Shown here piece by piece: positions 36,258 through 45,877 of a stretch of DNA of 64,000 nt. The stretch is taken from the NCBI GenBank assembly GCA_963761615.1, contig CAVXGU010000003.1, positions 1 through 64,000 on the forward strand, written 5' to 3'. The position numbers were made by a program, and so were the translations under genes. Each line of letters begins with the position of its first letter. The first letter of the stretch is position 1. The stretch is from CAVXGU01 sp963761615 (lineage in GTDB: Bacteria > Acidobacteriota > Vicinamibacteria > Vicinamibacterales > CAVVIG01). The notes beneath the pieces are model-generated. The model saw only the letters and a program-made list of their open reading frames with translations. It was not told where the DNA came from and searched no databases.

Positions 36258-36926
36258 TCACCAGATGTTCCCCGCGCCGGGGGTGTACGACGCCGACACC
36301 ACCGAGTTGGTGATGAGCGACTGGCACTGGACGAGTCCGTCGAAGGTTGCCGTCGCGCAGTGGACGTTCATCGCCGACGCCGTCACTTCGACGGTCGACG
36401 TCGCGGTGATCGACACTTGTCCGGCCGCGTTCATCTTCACCATCGATCCGCCGGCGTGCTGCAGCTTGACCTCCTGTGCGGCATCGTCCAGGACGAGCAC
36501 GTGGCCGCTCTGCATCGAGATCGTGACCTTCGCGGCACCCGCGGTGTCGTCGAACTCGAGCAGGCTGCCCGATCGGGTCCTGATCAGGCGCTTGTTGTTC
36601 GGCGCCTCGGGCGCCTGGGGCAGGCTCTCGGCGCCGTTCCAGCACGCGCCGATCACGTAGGGGCGCGTGAGCACCCCGGCCTCGAACGCCACGACGACCT
36701 GCGAGTCGACCGCCGGGATCATCTCGAAGCCCTGGTCGTCGTCGGCGTACGGCGTGCACAGCGTCGCCAGCGCCCGCACGTCGTCACCGTCGCCGCCGAG
36801 CCACGGGAACTTCACCTCGATTCGTCCGATGCCGTCGGAGTCCCGCGTGATGTCGGTCACGATGGCGGGGTAGATCCCGAAGTAGCGGGGTGCATCGCCG
36901 TCGGGCCTGAAGGCGTCGATTCTCAC
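36258..36926 (-). CDS. Spike tip/OB-fold protein, gpV-like (half of Pvc8/VgrG)
   Basis: This 222-residue protein begins FGIYPAIVTDITRDSDGIGRIEVKFPW, the OB-fold start of phage gpV and VgrG central domains. GFEMIPAVDSQVVVAFEAG and RPYVIGACWNG follow. The remainder is a short beta-helix-like repeat region (VTISMQSGHVLVLDD onward). Together with the gpD-like gene upstream it forms a split VgrG-type spike. No PAAR protein is encoded nearby. Confidence 0.9.
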   Translation of the reverse strand: MRIDAFRPDGDAPRYFGIYPAIVTDITRDSDGIGRIEVKFPWLGGDGDDVRALATLCTPYADDDQGFEMIPAVDSQVVVAFEAGVLTRPYVIGACWNGAESLPQAPEAPNNKRLIRTRSGSLLEFDDTAGAAKVTISMQSGHVLVLDDAAQEVKLQHAGGSMVKMNAAGQVSITATSTVEVTASAMNVHCATATFDGLVQCQSLITNSVVSASYTPGAGNIW

Positions 36927-36927
36927 G

Positions 36928-38007
36928 TCAGGCCTCGTTGATGGTGGCCCGCTGCGCCTCGAAGTGCGTGCGGAGTCCGTTGGTCAGGTCGTACGTGTGG
37001 GACACGCGGACGACGTAGTAGCCGTTGCCGTTGAACGGGGCGCCGACGCGATCGAGCGTCAGCTGGCTGCCGACGATCATGTCGGGCGTGCCGTCGGTCG
37101 TGCCGACGGCGCTGACGAAGTGGCGGCAGCGCCGCAGCATCTCGGCCCTGGCCCACGCGCGGGCTTCTTCCGCGACGAGCGGGTTCTCGCGCACCCGATA
37201 CGAGACGCGCTCGCCGAAGGCCTGCTGCAGCACCGCGGGCCCGGTTCGTCCGCCGGATGTCTCGGCGAGGATCGCGTCGCCGTCCGACGCCTCGTCGATC
37301 CGGCCCCGCGCGCCGGCGTCGTACCCGCTCGTCTTCACGCTGGTGCGCTGGTCCGAGAGGTCGGCCCGGATCTGCACCTCGACGAGCTCGCGTCCCTGCA
37401 CGAGCGTCATCGACGTCGCGCGGCGGCTGCCGCGCGACTTGAAGCAGAGCGTGCCGTCCTCGACCCAGACCTCGGCCTGGATCAGCCGCGCGCGCTCGCG
37501 GAGAAAGGCGAGGTCGCTCTGATTCCACTGCTGCACCACGTCGTAGGTGGGACCGTCGGCGTCGACGTCGGGGATCAGACCATGCGCCCCCGCGATCTGG
37601 CTCGCGATGTCCGCGTCGGAGAAGCTCTCCCAGGTCTTGATCCGCCGCGTCATTCTCAGATCCATCAGCTTGTCTTCGGCGTAGACGGTCACGTGCGGCT
37701 CGATGCCCTCACCGAAGGCCGCTTCCACGGCGCTGATCGCCCCCTTGAACACGATGCGGGCGTCGTCGCTCGGCCCGATCGAGACCTCGACCTCCTTGCC
37801 GAAATCGACGATCTGCCCGTCGAGGTAGAGCTGCTGCTCCTCGGCCGCGTTGTCGCGCGGGCCCTCGGCGATCAGGTGCAGCACCATCGACTTGAGACCG
37901 TCGGTCGCCTCCTCGATCTCGAGCGACGACACGTCGCGCGCGAGCTCGCCGCGCACCTGCCCGTCGACCTTGAAGACGGGGGCCTTGGACGCGAAGAGGT
38001 CAGTCAT
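36928..38007 (-). CDS. gpD/late control D-like spike base protein (half of Pvc8/VgrG)
   Basis: This 359-residue protein matches the phage late-control D family, which forms the hub under the spike. Visible elements are an N-terminal beta-barrel with LEIEEATDGLKSMVLHL, a second domain with VTVYAEDKLMDLRMTRRIKTW, SDADIASQIAGAHGL, YDVVQQWNQSDLAFLRERA, and a final GYYVVRVSHTYDL. It starts inside the end of the small DUF5908-like gene and ends one base before gpV. In many systems these two are fused as VgrG. Confidence 0.9.
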   Translation of the reverse strand: MTDLFASKAPVFKVDGQVRGELARDVSSLEIEEATDGLKSMVLHLIAEGPRDNAAEEQQLYLDGQIVDFGKEVEVSIGPSDDARIVFKGAISAVEAAFGEGIEPHVTVYAEDKLMDLRMTRRIKTWESFSDADIASQIAGAHGLIPDVDADGPTYDVVQQWNQSDLAFLRERARLIQAEVWVEDGTLCFKSRGSRRATSMTLVQGRELVEVQIRADLSDQRTSVKTSGYDAGARGRIDEASDGDAILAETSGGRTGPAVLQQAFGERVSYRVRENPLVAEEARAWARAEMLRRCRHFVSAVGTTDGTPDMIVGSQLTLDRVGAPFNGNGYYVVRVSHTYDLTNGLRTHFEAQRATINEA

Positions 38008-38173
38008 CGAACCCCTCGGCGCGCGTGCGCAGGCGCTGCAGCGCGCGCGCGGCCAGGTCGGCCCGCACCACCGAGACGTCCGGCGAGGGCTCGGGCCTCG
38101 AGCGCGCGTTGCCGGTCGGCACGTCGGCCTCCGTCACGACTTCGGTCGTCAGCTCGCCGATGGTCACGGGCAT
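38000..38173 (-). CDS. Small DUF5908-like eCIS protein
   Basis: This 57-residue protein starts MPVTIGELTTEVVTEADVP and has a helical basic C-terminus (LAARALQRLRTRA). Short proteins with an MPxxIxEL start, called DUF5908, sit between the tube-adaptor protein and the spike in many eCIS loci. It overlaps the stop of the previous gene at its start and the next start at its end, so translational coupling is likely. Function is unknown. Confidence 0.65.
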   Translation of the reverse strand: MPVTIGELTTEVVTEADVPTGNARSRPEPSPDVSVVRADLAARALQRLRTRAEGFDD

Positions 38174-39552
38174 CAGTGGCCTCCTGGCCGGCGCGGCCCG
38201 CATCCGCAGGGCCGGGGTGAGGACGCCGCTGCCGCCGTGGCCGCGGCCGGACGACCGCCGGCGGGCGAGAGCGAGGTCCAGGGCGGCGCCGATGGATTGC
38301 CGGACCCACCCGCCGCGGGCGGTCTCGGTCTCAAGGGGACCCGGCCGGCGGCGCTGCTGCTGCGCAGGTCGGCGGCGTTGCCGGCGCGCGGCCGCAGCGG
38401 CACCCCCGCCCCGAACGAGATCGCGCGCGGATCGGCGGTCGGCGGGGCCGGCGCGGACGGCGTGGCGGCCTGCGCGGACGGCGAGGGCAGGCCCGTCATC
38501 TGGAGCGGCGTGCGCGTCTGGTCCGGCATCGAGGGTCGGGGCGATCCCGATGGCGGCGGAATCGTGGAGAGTGCGGGCGTCGCCGCCGAGGCGCCCGGCA
38601 CGGCCGTGCCGAACGATCGGCGGGCGCCGGCCGCCGCGCTCTGCGACTGCGCGATCGCGGCCGACTCGATCGCCGAGCCCACACCGCCCGCCGCCGAGAG
38701 CGCGAAGCCGGCCGCCGTGCCGGACGACGCGGCACCGCCGCCCGCGTCGAGTCCGAACGACGCGTCGACCGACGAATCGGCGCCGCCCTCGACGCCCGTC
38801 GACACGCCGATGCCGACGCCGGCGGAGAGCGACGAGCTGAAGTCGATCGACAGTCCGGCGGAGAGCGACAGCGAGCTCGAGGCGCCGAGTCCGGCCGACG
38901 CCGCGATGCCGCGCCACGCGGACGGGTCGAGCCCCATCCGCGCGGCGAAGTTGGCGAGCGCTTCGCCGCCGAGGGCATCGGCGCTGCGATCGGCCGGCGG
39001 GCTGGTGGTGCTGCCGGGCCCGCTGCCCGGTGCGCCGGGCGGGGTCGCGCTGCCCGCCTGGTTGGCGCCGGGGCCGGTCTGGAGGAGCTCGTACTTCGCG
39101 TCCTGCTCCTTGATCGACACGCCCATCTTGGCGCGCAGCGGCGTGCCGTTGGCCGCGAAGAGGTCGAAGTCGATCGAGACGCTCTCGATGATGCCGTCGA
39201 TGACGAGCTCGTCCCAGTGGAACCGGCACTTCGGCGGCGCCTGCTTGGTGTTCCCCTCGCCCTTGGGCAGCACGAAGCGCTCGACCTCCGCGGTCAGCGT
39301 CCGCACCGAGACGGGCGCGTCGGTGGTGCCCCGATCGGCCGTGTCGAAGTGCAGGTCGAAGGTCAGCGTCGTCGACGTCTTGCCGAGGTACTGGCGGTTC
39401 TGACGTCCGCGCGAGTCGCCGCCCTCGACGCGGTTGGCGAGGTCGAGCTTCAGGCTCGCCGGGTTGAACTGCACCTCGATCTCCGGGCCGAGCGGCGTCG
39501 CCGCGGCATCGGCCGAGATCTCCTGCAGCGTGGCTCTTCTCAGGGTCGGCAT
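38173..39552 (-). CDS. CIS tube-baseplate adaptor (Pvc7/Afp7-like) with disordered tail
   Basis: This 459-residue protein has an N-terminal domain of about 155 residues typical of the contractile injection system tube-adaptor family: EVQFNPASLKLDLANR, TLTFDLHFDTAD, CRFHWDELVIDGIIESVSID and a GTPLRAKMGVSIKE. The family usually ends in LysM. Here only GLDPSAWRGIA recalls that segment. The last 250 residues are low-complexity Ala, Ser, Gly and Pro, ending in a Cys-Gly-Cys. The protein joins the inner tube to the spike. Confidence 0.82.
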   Translation of the reverse strand: MPTLRRATLQEISADAAATPLGPEIEVQFNPASLKLDLANRVEGGDSRGRQNRQYLGKTSTTLTFDLHFDTADRGTTDAPVSVRTLTAEVERFVLPKGEGNTKQAPPKCRFHWDELVIDGIIESVSIDFDLFAANGTPLRAKMGVSIKEQDAKYELLQTGPGANQAGSATPPGAPGSGPGSTTSPPADRSADALGGEALANFAARMGLDPSAWRGIAASAGLGASSSLSLSAGLSIDFSSSLSAGVGIGVSTGVEGGADSSVDASFGLDAGGGAASSGTAAGFALSAAGGVGSAIESAAIAQSQSAAAGARRSFGTAVPGASAATPALSTIPPPSGSPRPSMPDQTRTPLQMTGLPSPSAQAATPSAPAPPTADPRAISFGAGVPLRPRAGNAADLRSSSAAGRVPLRPRPPAAGGSGNPSAPPWTSLSPAGGRPAAATAAAASSPRPCGCGPRRPGGH

Positions 39553-39559
39553 CGTTCGG

Positions 39560-40036
39560 TCACACCAGCAGTCGCAGGCCTTCGTGCGCGATCGTCAACT
39601 CCTCGATCGCGATCTCTCCGCTCTTCGCGTTCAGCTGCGGGCCGGCGACCTTCTGCGGCAGCCCGCGATCGAACGTCCACGTCGCCACCGTGCTCTCGCC
39701 GTCCGCCGCGAGGACCTCGATCACCCCGTCGTAGCGGGCGACGGGCCGGACGCCGCCGAGGACGTTCTGAATCCACCCCCACAGCGCGTTGTCCACGGTT
39801 CCCGCGTCGGGAAACAACATCCCGCGCTTGAGGACGATCGGGCCGTACCTGCCGCGGCCGACCTGACGCACCGTGCCGTCGTTGCGGCCGCCCTCGGTGA
39901 GCTCCTGCACGTCCATCTCGACCTGCAGGCCGGTGCACTCCTGGAAGCCGCCGTCGCCGAGCCGCGGCGAACTTCCGTCGCTGCGGTTCAGCGTGATCCG
40001 GAAGTTGAACGTCCCCGCCAGGCCGCCCGCCGCCAT
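39560..40036 (-). CDS. Inner tube protein 2 (gp19/Pvc5-like)
   Basis: This 158-residue protein starts at ATG 40036 on the stop of the sheath gene. It shows FNFRITLNRSDG, GFQECTGLQVEMDVQELTEG, PIVLKRGML and the C-terminal AIEELTIAHEGL shared with phage tail tube proteins. It is a paralogue of the tube protein at 42095-42556. In Afp/PVC particles alternative tube proteins form the baseplate-proximal ring. Confidence 0.9.
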   Translation of the reverse strand: MAAGGLAGTFNFRITLNRSDGSSPRLGDGGFQECTGLQVEMDVQELTEGGRNDGTVRQVGRGRYGPIVLKRGMLFPDAGTVDNALWGWIQNVLGGVRPVARYDGVIEVLAADGESTVATWTFDRGLPQKVAGPQLNAKSGEIAIEELTIAHEGLRLLV

Positions 40037-42082
40037 CAGACCGCCTCCCGGGTGAGAATGGCGTCGCCCTCGCGCGCCAGGTCGAGCACGATGAACTCGA
40101 GCGGCTCGGCGGGCGCGACGCCCACCTGCGCGATGAGCTGGCCGGCGCGCTGCACGTCGATCGGATTCAGGGCGTCGTCGCACTTCACGAAGAACGCATC
40201 GGACTCGGTCGCTCCGGTGAATGCATTGGCGCGATACAGCTGGCGGAGGAATGCCTCGAGCATGCGCGCCACCTGGAACCGGAGACGACGATCGTTGGGC
40301 TCGAACACCGTCCACTGCATCTGACGGTCGAGCGAGCGCCGGATCATCGTCACCAGCCGGCGCACGCTCAGCTGGCGCCAGGCCGGATCGAGCGCGAGCG
40401 TGCGCGCCGCCGTCAGGCGGATGCCGTCCCGCTCGGCCAGGAAGACGTTGATGGCGTGCTGGTGCAGCTCGTCGTGCCGGGCCGGCGAGACGCGATCGTC
40501 GACGGCGACGGCGTTGACGACGAGGACGTTGGCGGGGCCGCGCGGGACGCCGAACTGCGCCTCGCTGGCGGCGATGACGCCCGCGGCCGCCGCCGCCGGG
40601 TTCACCCGGATGAGGGCGTTGCGCCGATCGTCGGTGCGCGCCACGTCGAGCCACGGGTGGTAGGCGGCGGCATACGCGGAGTCGAACTTCGCGCGCCAGT
40701 AGAGCATCCTTTTCTGGCTCAGCCCGGGCGGCACGTCCAGCAGCACGATGAACGACTCCAGGGCATCGGCGAGGTCGGTCAGCCGCCGCTGGAGCGACGC
40801 GACGAGATCGAGGTCCTCGACGGGGTCGAGCCGGAGTCCGGTGAGATCCTCGAGCGGCGCGCCCTGGACCGGGGATGGCGCAGCGGGGACGCACTCGGCG
40901 AAGGACCCGCCGGCGAACGACGGCGGAGGAACGATGAGCTCGATCGGCGCGAGCGGTCCCGGCGAGTACAGGTCGGGCACGGCGACGAGCGAGAGGTCGT
41001 CGAGGGCCGTCAGCGCGTGCACGCCGGCGCCCGGATCGTCGCCGGGCACCCACTCGGCGTCGAAGAAGTCGTCCGGCGTGATGTCCGCATAGCGGTCGGC
41101 GCCGCCGGAGAAGACGGGTGTGACCGCGGCGTCGAGCATGGCGTCGATCTCGAGAATCGGCGTCGATCCACGACGCGAGGGGATCACCGCTCGGGCGCGC
41201 GGGATCGTCGCAGGGATAGAGGAGCGTGGAGTCGTTGACGAGCGCCGCCGCCAGCCAGCGGGGATGCGCCGCCGCCAGCCCGAGGTGATCGAGCGTCTCC
41301 GTCGGGTTGACGCCGTCGTTCACGTCGAGACGGCCTTCGACGACCTCGCCCGCGATGGCCGCGCCCGCGGTCGGCGCGTCGAGAAAGGCCCAGCGCTGGC
41401 GAGTGCCGTCGTGCGGATTCCAGTCCTCGACGAGGGTGACGATCCGGCGGATCACCTTGGCGCCGCCGCCGAGGAACAGCCGCAGCGTCGTGCCCGCGGG
41501 AAGCCTGAGGCCGCCCGGCAGTCGCAGGCGGTCCGTCAGGTAGTCGGATCCGGCCAGACCGAGCGCCCGCGTGACGAACGACAGGCGGGCCGCCAGGGTG
41601 TTCCCCCAGGCGCCCTCGTTTCGCGCCCGCACCCAGACGGCGCGTCCGCCGCTCGCCGTCAGGCCATCGAAGGCCGCTCGCGCGAAGCCGCCGGCGTTCG
41701 CGTCGTCATCGTCGGTGCCGTCGGGTTTGAGGTACCGGTGGACGATGCGGACGATGTAGGCGCGCGAGCCGCCATTGTCGAAGAAGGCGGCGACGGCGTA
41801 CGGCAGGAGCCCGGGTCCCTCGAACGATCCGAAGAGGCGCGTGTACGCGCTCCAGCTCTCGACGGCAACAGGCGTGGCGATCCTGACCGTCTGCCCCTCG
41901 GTCTCCGGCCGGGGCGCCCAGTCGCGGAAGAAGAAAGGATCCCGCGCGGGGCCCCGCGGCGCGACGCCGGCGAACGCGCACACGTCCATCCGCACGCCGG
42001 TGAGCGTGCGGATGGGGCTGTCGGCGACCCGGTAGATGCCGGGCGCACCGAGCGGGACCGTCGTGATGGGGGACGCGGGCAC
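40036..42082 (-). CDS. Tail sheath protein 2 (one-base frame interruption)
   Basis: This sheath paralogue is about 681 residues after skipping one extra base near 41160-41175, where ASWIDA meets ILEIDAML. The N-terminus has GAPGIYRVADSP, AVAAFFDNGGSRAYIVRI and RNEGAWGNTLAARLSF. The C-terminus has YHPWLDV, LSVRRLVTMIRRSLDRQMQW, FEPNDRRL and a final AEPLEFIVLDL. The C-terminal block matches the sheath at 42586-44436. Variant sheaths usually form the first ring or distal zone. It overlaps tube 2 at the stop. Confidence 0.85.
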
Positions 42083-42094
42083 GGGGGCGGTCCT

Positions 42095-42556
42095 CTACTG
42101 GTACTCGATGCCTTCGTGCACCAGGTGCAGCTCCTCCATCGCGACGTCGCCGCCACCCTTCGCCGCCAGCGTCGGGCCGGTCCACTTCTTGGGCTGGGCC
42201 CGCTGCAGCTTGAAGGTCGCGACGGCGCTCCGCGCCTCGTCCAGCAGCGTGATCGTGACGGTGCGCGGATCCGCCGTCCCGTCCCGCACGCCCTTCAGCC
42301 ACGTGAACAGGTCGTCGGAGCCGACGACGCCGCGCTTGAGGGTGATCTCGTCGTTCTTGAAGGTGTTGGGCACGTGCCGGACGGTGTTCACCTTCTCGTT
42401 GCCGTTGCGGTAGTCCGAGTAGCCGACGTCGTACCCGAGCCCCGAGACGTCCGAGAAGCCGCCGACGATCGTGCCTTCCGATCCGTCGCCCTGCGCGCTG
42501 CCGAGCGCGACCAGGAAGTTGAACGCGCCGTACGGGTTGTCCCGAAAGGTCGCCAT
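42095..42556 (-). CDS. Inner tube protein 1 (Pvc1/Afp1-like)
   Basis: This 153-residue tail tube protein has DNPYGAFNFLVAL, GGFSDVSGLGYDVGYSDYRNG, FKNDEITLKRGVV and the end AMEELHLVHEGIEY. It would polymerize as hexameric rings beneath the sheath. It lies 29 bases downstream of the main sheath gene, as in other eCIS. Confidence 0.93.
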   Translation of the reverse strand: MATFRDNPYGAFNFLVALGSAQGDGSEGTIVGGFSDVSGLGYDVGYSDYRNGNEKVNTVRHVPNTFKNDEITLKRGVVGSDDLFTWLKGVRDGTADPRTVTITLLDEARSAVATFKLQRAQPKKWTGPTLAAKGGGDVAMEELHLVHEGIEYQ

Positions 42557-42585
42557 ACCTGCCTCCGTTCAGTCGATGCGCCGAT

Positions 42586-44436
42586 CTAGCTCTGCGAATC
42601 GGCCGTCCACTGGCCGATCCGGAAGATCACGAACTCGGCCGGGTACGTCGGCGCCACGCCGATCAGGCAGATGAGGCGCCCGTTGTCCAGGTCGTTCTGG
42701 GTCATCGTCGTGCGGTCGCAGCGGACGAAGAACGCCTCCTCCGGCTTGCTGCCCATGAGCGCGCCGGCCTTCCACTGCACCAGCAGGAAGTCCTCGATCG
42801 TGCTGCGGATGTTGGCCCAGAGGCGCTCGTTGTTCGGCTCGAACACCGCCCACTGCGTGCCCTTGTCGATCGAGTGCTCGAGATAGATGAAGAGCCGCCG
42901 GACGTTGACGTACTTCCACTCCGGGTCGGAGCTCATGGTGCGGGCGCCCCAGACGCGGTTGCCGCGGCCCTCGAAGAAGCGCAGCGCGTTGATGCCTTCC
43001 GGGTTGAGGACGTCCTGGCGCGGCTTGTTGATGTTGATCTCGAACTTCGTGAGCCCGCGCACGACCTCGTTGGCCGGCGCCTTGTAGACGCCGCGCGAGA
43101 TGTCGCTGCGCGCGTAGATGCCGGTGACGAAGCCGCTCGGCGGCAGGATCAGCCGACGCGGCGGAGCGCCCTGCTGGGGCCGCTCGGTCGGGTCGAGGAT
43201 CTCGATCCACGGGTGATAGAGGGCCGCGTACTCGCTGTCGAACTGGCCGCGGAAGTTCCGGATCTGGGTCATCGACGAGCCCGGCGGTGGATCGACGACG
43301 CCGATCCGGTACCGCAGCGTCTCGCAGTGGGTGACGAGCGCGTCGACCGCCGCGTGCGACTCGTCCAGGTCGTCGAGCGCGCCCGAGTCGGGCAGGGCCA
43401 CGATCGCGATGTCGTCGACCTCGCCGAGCGCAGCCAGGCCGGTCGCCTTCACGGTCGGATCGTCGGGGTCGGCGTCCTGACCCGCCAGGTCGGCGGCGGT
43501 CGCGACGACGCCGTCGTGGCCGTCCGCCAGGCGCCTGCCCGAGTTGGCCTGCAGTGTGACCATCAGGTTCGCGGCGACGTCGTTGCCCGTCGCCGCGGTC
43601 GGATCCCAGGCCAGGTACACCACCGCGTTCTCGTCCTCCGGGTTGTCGGCCTGGAGGATCTTGGCGATGTAGCGCTTGGTCGCCGGGTCGGCCTCGAGGG
43701 CGTCGTACACCGTGCTGCGCTGTTCGTCGGTGGTGACCGTCACGCGCAGGGTCACGTTCTGGATGACGTCGGTCGCCGCCGGCAGGAACGTGGCGCCGCC
43801 GCGGTTGAAGATCTGGCGGCCGTCGTTGGGGTCGATCGAGATCTGGGCGAGGTTCGCCAGCGTCAGCGGCGCGTTGCCCGACGGCGGCGTGCCGCCGGTG
43901 ATCACCTCGACGATCGATCCCTGTCTCGCGCCGTTCACCTGCTGGGCGCCGCCGTAGTCCGAGTCCGCGTAGTTGGCCTTCTTGCTGCGGACGGCCTCGA
44001 CCGTGACCCAGGCCTTGCCCATCTCGCCCGGCCAGCGGGCGGTCCAGGTGGCGGAGGTGCCGCTCACGGCGATCGGCAGGGACGCGACCCCGTAGTCGAG
44101 CGCGGGCGCGACGCCGCTCGGACTGAACACGCGCGAGATGTAGAGGCGCGTGCCGCCGTTCATGAAGAAGGCGCGGGCCGCGTGAGCGACGTAGCTGAGC
44201 CGCTCGTCGGCGACCGTCGGCGCGTGCAGCACCGAGAGCCCCCCGTACACGCTCTCGAACTCGGTGTAGCTGGTGACCAGCCGCGGCTCCGTCGTCTTCG
44301 GTCCGCCCGGATACTGCACGGGACCGTAGCGCGTCATCCCCGCGAATCCGGTCGTGCTCGTCGGCACGCCCTCGATCGACTTCGATCGGAAGCTGACCTC
44401 TTCGACGTAAACTCCGGGGGCGAGATATTCCGGCAT
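42586..44436 (-). CDS. Contractile tail sheath protein 1 (Pvc2-4-like)
   Basis: This 616-residue protein begins YLAPGVYVEEVSFRSKSIEG with STTGFAGMTRYGP, the classic sheath start. The C-terminal conserved domain shows YAALYHPWIEI, PPSGFVTGIYARSD, GVYKAPANEVVRGL, YVNVRRLFIYLEHSI and QWAVFEPNNERLW. The middle part is variable. It is the main contractile component and probably the most abundant structural protein of the particle. A 29-base gap separates it from the preceding gene. Confidence 0.95.
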   Translation of the reverse strand: MPEYLAPGVYVEEVSFRSKSIEGVPTSTTGFAGMTRYGPVQYPGGPKTTEPRLVTSYTEFESVYGGLSVLHAPTVADERLSYVAHAARAFFMNGGTRLYISRVFSPSGVAPALDYGVASLPIAVSGTSATWTARWPGEMGKAWVTVEAVRSKKANYADSDYGGAQQVNGARQGSIVEVITGGTPPSGNAPLTLANLAQISIDPNDGRQIFNRGGATFLPAATDVIQNVTLRVTVTTDEQRSTVYDALEADPATKRYIAKILQADNPEDENAVVYLAWDPTAATGNDVAANLMVTLQANSGRRLADGHDGVVATAADLAGQDADPDDPTVKATGLAALGEVDDIAIVALPDSGALDDLDESHAAVDALVTHCETLRYRIGVVDPPPGSSMTQIRNFRGQFDSEYAALYHPWIEILDPTERPQQGAPPRRLILPPSGFVTGIYARSDISRGVYKAPANEVVRGLTKFEININKPRQDVLNPEGINALRFFEGRGNRVWGARTMSSDPEWKYVNVRRLFIYLEHSIDKGTQWAVFEPNNERLWANIRSTIEDFLLVQWKAGALMGSKPEEAFFVRCDRTTMTQNDLDNGRLICLIGVAPTYPAEFVIFRIGQWTADSQS

Positions 44437-44465
44437 CGTTCGCTCCTTCCGCCTTCAGCGCATCC

Positions 44466-45287
44466 CTACACGGTGAAGAAGAACTTCGGCTGACCGGTCA
44501 ACAACGTGCCGAGCTCGAAGGTGACGCTGCGCGTGCTGTTCGCCGTGGCCGCATAGCCGGGCGGCAGCTTGCGCCCGGCCGAGACGTCGTCCGGGTCCGC
44601 GGCCAGCGCCTCGACCGGCAGATCCCCGAGCGGGTCGTCGGCCGGGATGGGCACCGGCGCCGGCGGGCCGAAGACGGTCACGGTCGCGTCGAGCGGCGCC
44701 GGCAGATCGCCGAGGCCCCCCGCTTCGTTGCCCAGCATCAAGAGGAACTCGCCGCGGTCGTCGCCGTGCGCCCAGCCGACGATCTGGCCGTTGATCGACG
44801 CCTGCACGCGGACCCAGCGCACCGGCACCTCGTGGTCCGTGGCCTTCTTCCAGGTGACCCGGCCGCGCATGCCGGTCGCCGTCGGGCTGACGTCGTAGGC
44901 GGCGCCGGGAAAGAGCGCCGGCCGCCGCACGCGGCCCGGTGGTCCGGCGGACGCGATGTCGGCCGGCACGGGATAGCTGAGACGGCGCGGTACGAAGCGG
45001 CGCGTGCGGTCGACGAGGCGAAGTCCGATGGGGGAGGTGCGCCCCGGCGGGTACACGAGCGCGTAGCGGCAGGAGTTGTGCCGCGGGACGGCGTTCAGAT
45101 CGCCGAGCGGGTCGAGCGCCGCGTCGAACTCGAGGATCGGCTGCGAGCCGGGGAGGTACGGGACCCCGTCGAGCACGACGGCAATGGGCCGCGCGATCCG
45201 GGCGCCTCGCTGCGCGTCGACGGGCTCGATGCCGAGCAGCAGGCGATCGACGCGCTCGTCGAAGGCCGCGGGCAGGAACGCGTTCAT
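44466..45287 (-). CDS. eCIS-associated protein with carboxypeptidase-regulatory-like domain
   Basis: This 273-residue protein starts at ATG 45287, overlapping the DUF4255 stop (ATGA). A central segment (VRWVRVQASINGQIVGWAHGDDRGEFLLMLG) fits a carboxypeptidase regulatory-like beta-sandwich. The N-terminal part includes RFVPRRLSYPVP. No signal peptide is present. Genes of this type recur beside the tube-cap gene in eCIS loci, with a suggested structural role. Identification is from motif and position. Confidence 0.62.
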   Translation of the reverse strand: MNAFLPAAFDERVDRLLLGIEPVDAQRGARIARPIAVVLDGVPYLPGSQPILEFDAALDPLGDLNAVPRHNSCRYALVYPPGRTSPIGLRLVDRTRRFVPRRLSYPVPADIASAGPPGRVRRPALFPGAAYDVSPTATGMRGRVTWKKATDHEVPVRWVRVQASINGQIVGWAHGDDRGEFLLMLGNEAGGLGDLPAPLDATVTVFGPPAPVPIPADDPLGDLPVEALAADPDDVSAGRKLPPGYAATANSTRSVTFELGTLLTGQPKFFFTV

Positions 45288-45874
45288 GCCGGACCGACTC
45301 CGCGCACGAGCGTGGTGACGTCGGGCGGCGGCGCCGCCTTCCGCGCGTCCAGCCGGACCATCCGGGCGATGTAGGGCACGCTGATGCGATAGTCGGCGGC
45401 GAGCGAGTCGAACGTCCGCATCACGGCCTCGGTCGAGATCTCGTCCATGAGCAGGTGCACGGCGTCGTTGGGAGCCCAGTCCCCCGACTGGTGGAGCAGC
45501 GGGCCGCTCAGAATCGGCGTCGAGTCGAGCGCCTGCATCGCGCGGCCGAGGATGGCACCCTCCGCCTCGGCGTTGTCGCCCCAGGGCGTCAGCAGGAAGT
45601 GCAGGTCCAGCGGGAGGTGGGGGATGCCGTCCTGCGCGGTCACGCCCGACCACGCGGCCCGCATCGTCTTGTTGAAGTCGACGCGGTAGAGAAAGATCGA
45701 GAGCCCGGGCCGCACGATGATCGTCGAGAGCGAGTGGCGGTCGAAGTCCTCGCTGCGGACGAGGTAGGCCTTCGTCGTCTTGTTCTGCACCGGCACGGGC
45801 GGATCGGCGAACGCGAGGGTCAGCAGGCGCTCGATGCTCTTGCCGGTCGAGGCGATGGAGGTGAAATTGGCCAT
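45284..45874 (-). CDS. DUF4255 tube-terminator/cap protein (Pvc16/Afp16-like)
   Basis: This 196-residue protein contains IASTGKSIERLLTLAF, LSIFLYRVDFNKTMRA, PHLPLDLHFLLTPWGDNAEA and a LGRAMQALDSTPIL segment, as expected of the Pvc16 N-terminal family. Afp16 ends the growing tube and sheath and sets particle length with the tape measure. It starts 3 bases after the winged-helix-like gene. Confidence 0.92.
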   Translation of the reverse strand: MANFTSIASTGKSIERLLTLAFADPPVPVQNKTTKAYLVRSEDFDRHSLSTIIVRPGLSIFLYRVDFNKTMRAAWSGVTAQDGIPHLPLDLHFLLTPWGDNAEAEGAILGRAMQALDSTPILSGPLLHQSGDWAPNDAVHLLMDEISTEAVMRTFDSLAADYRISVPYIARMVRLDARKAAPPPDVTTLVRGVGPA

Positions 45875-45877
45875 CCG

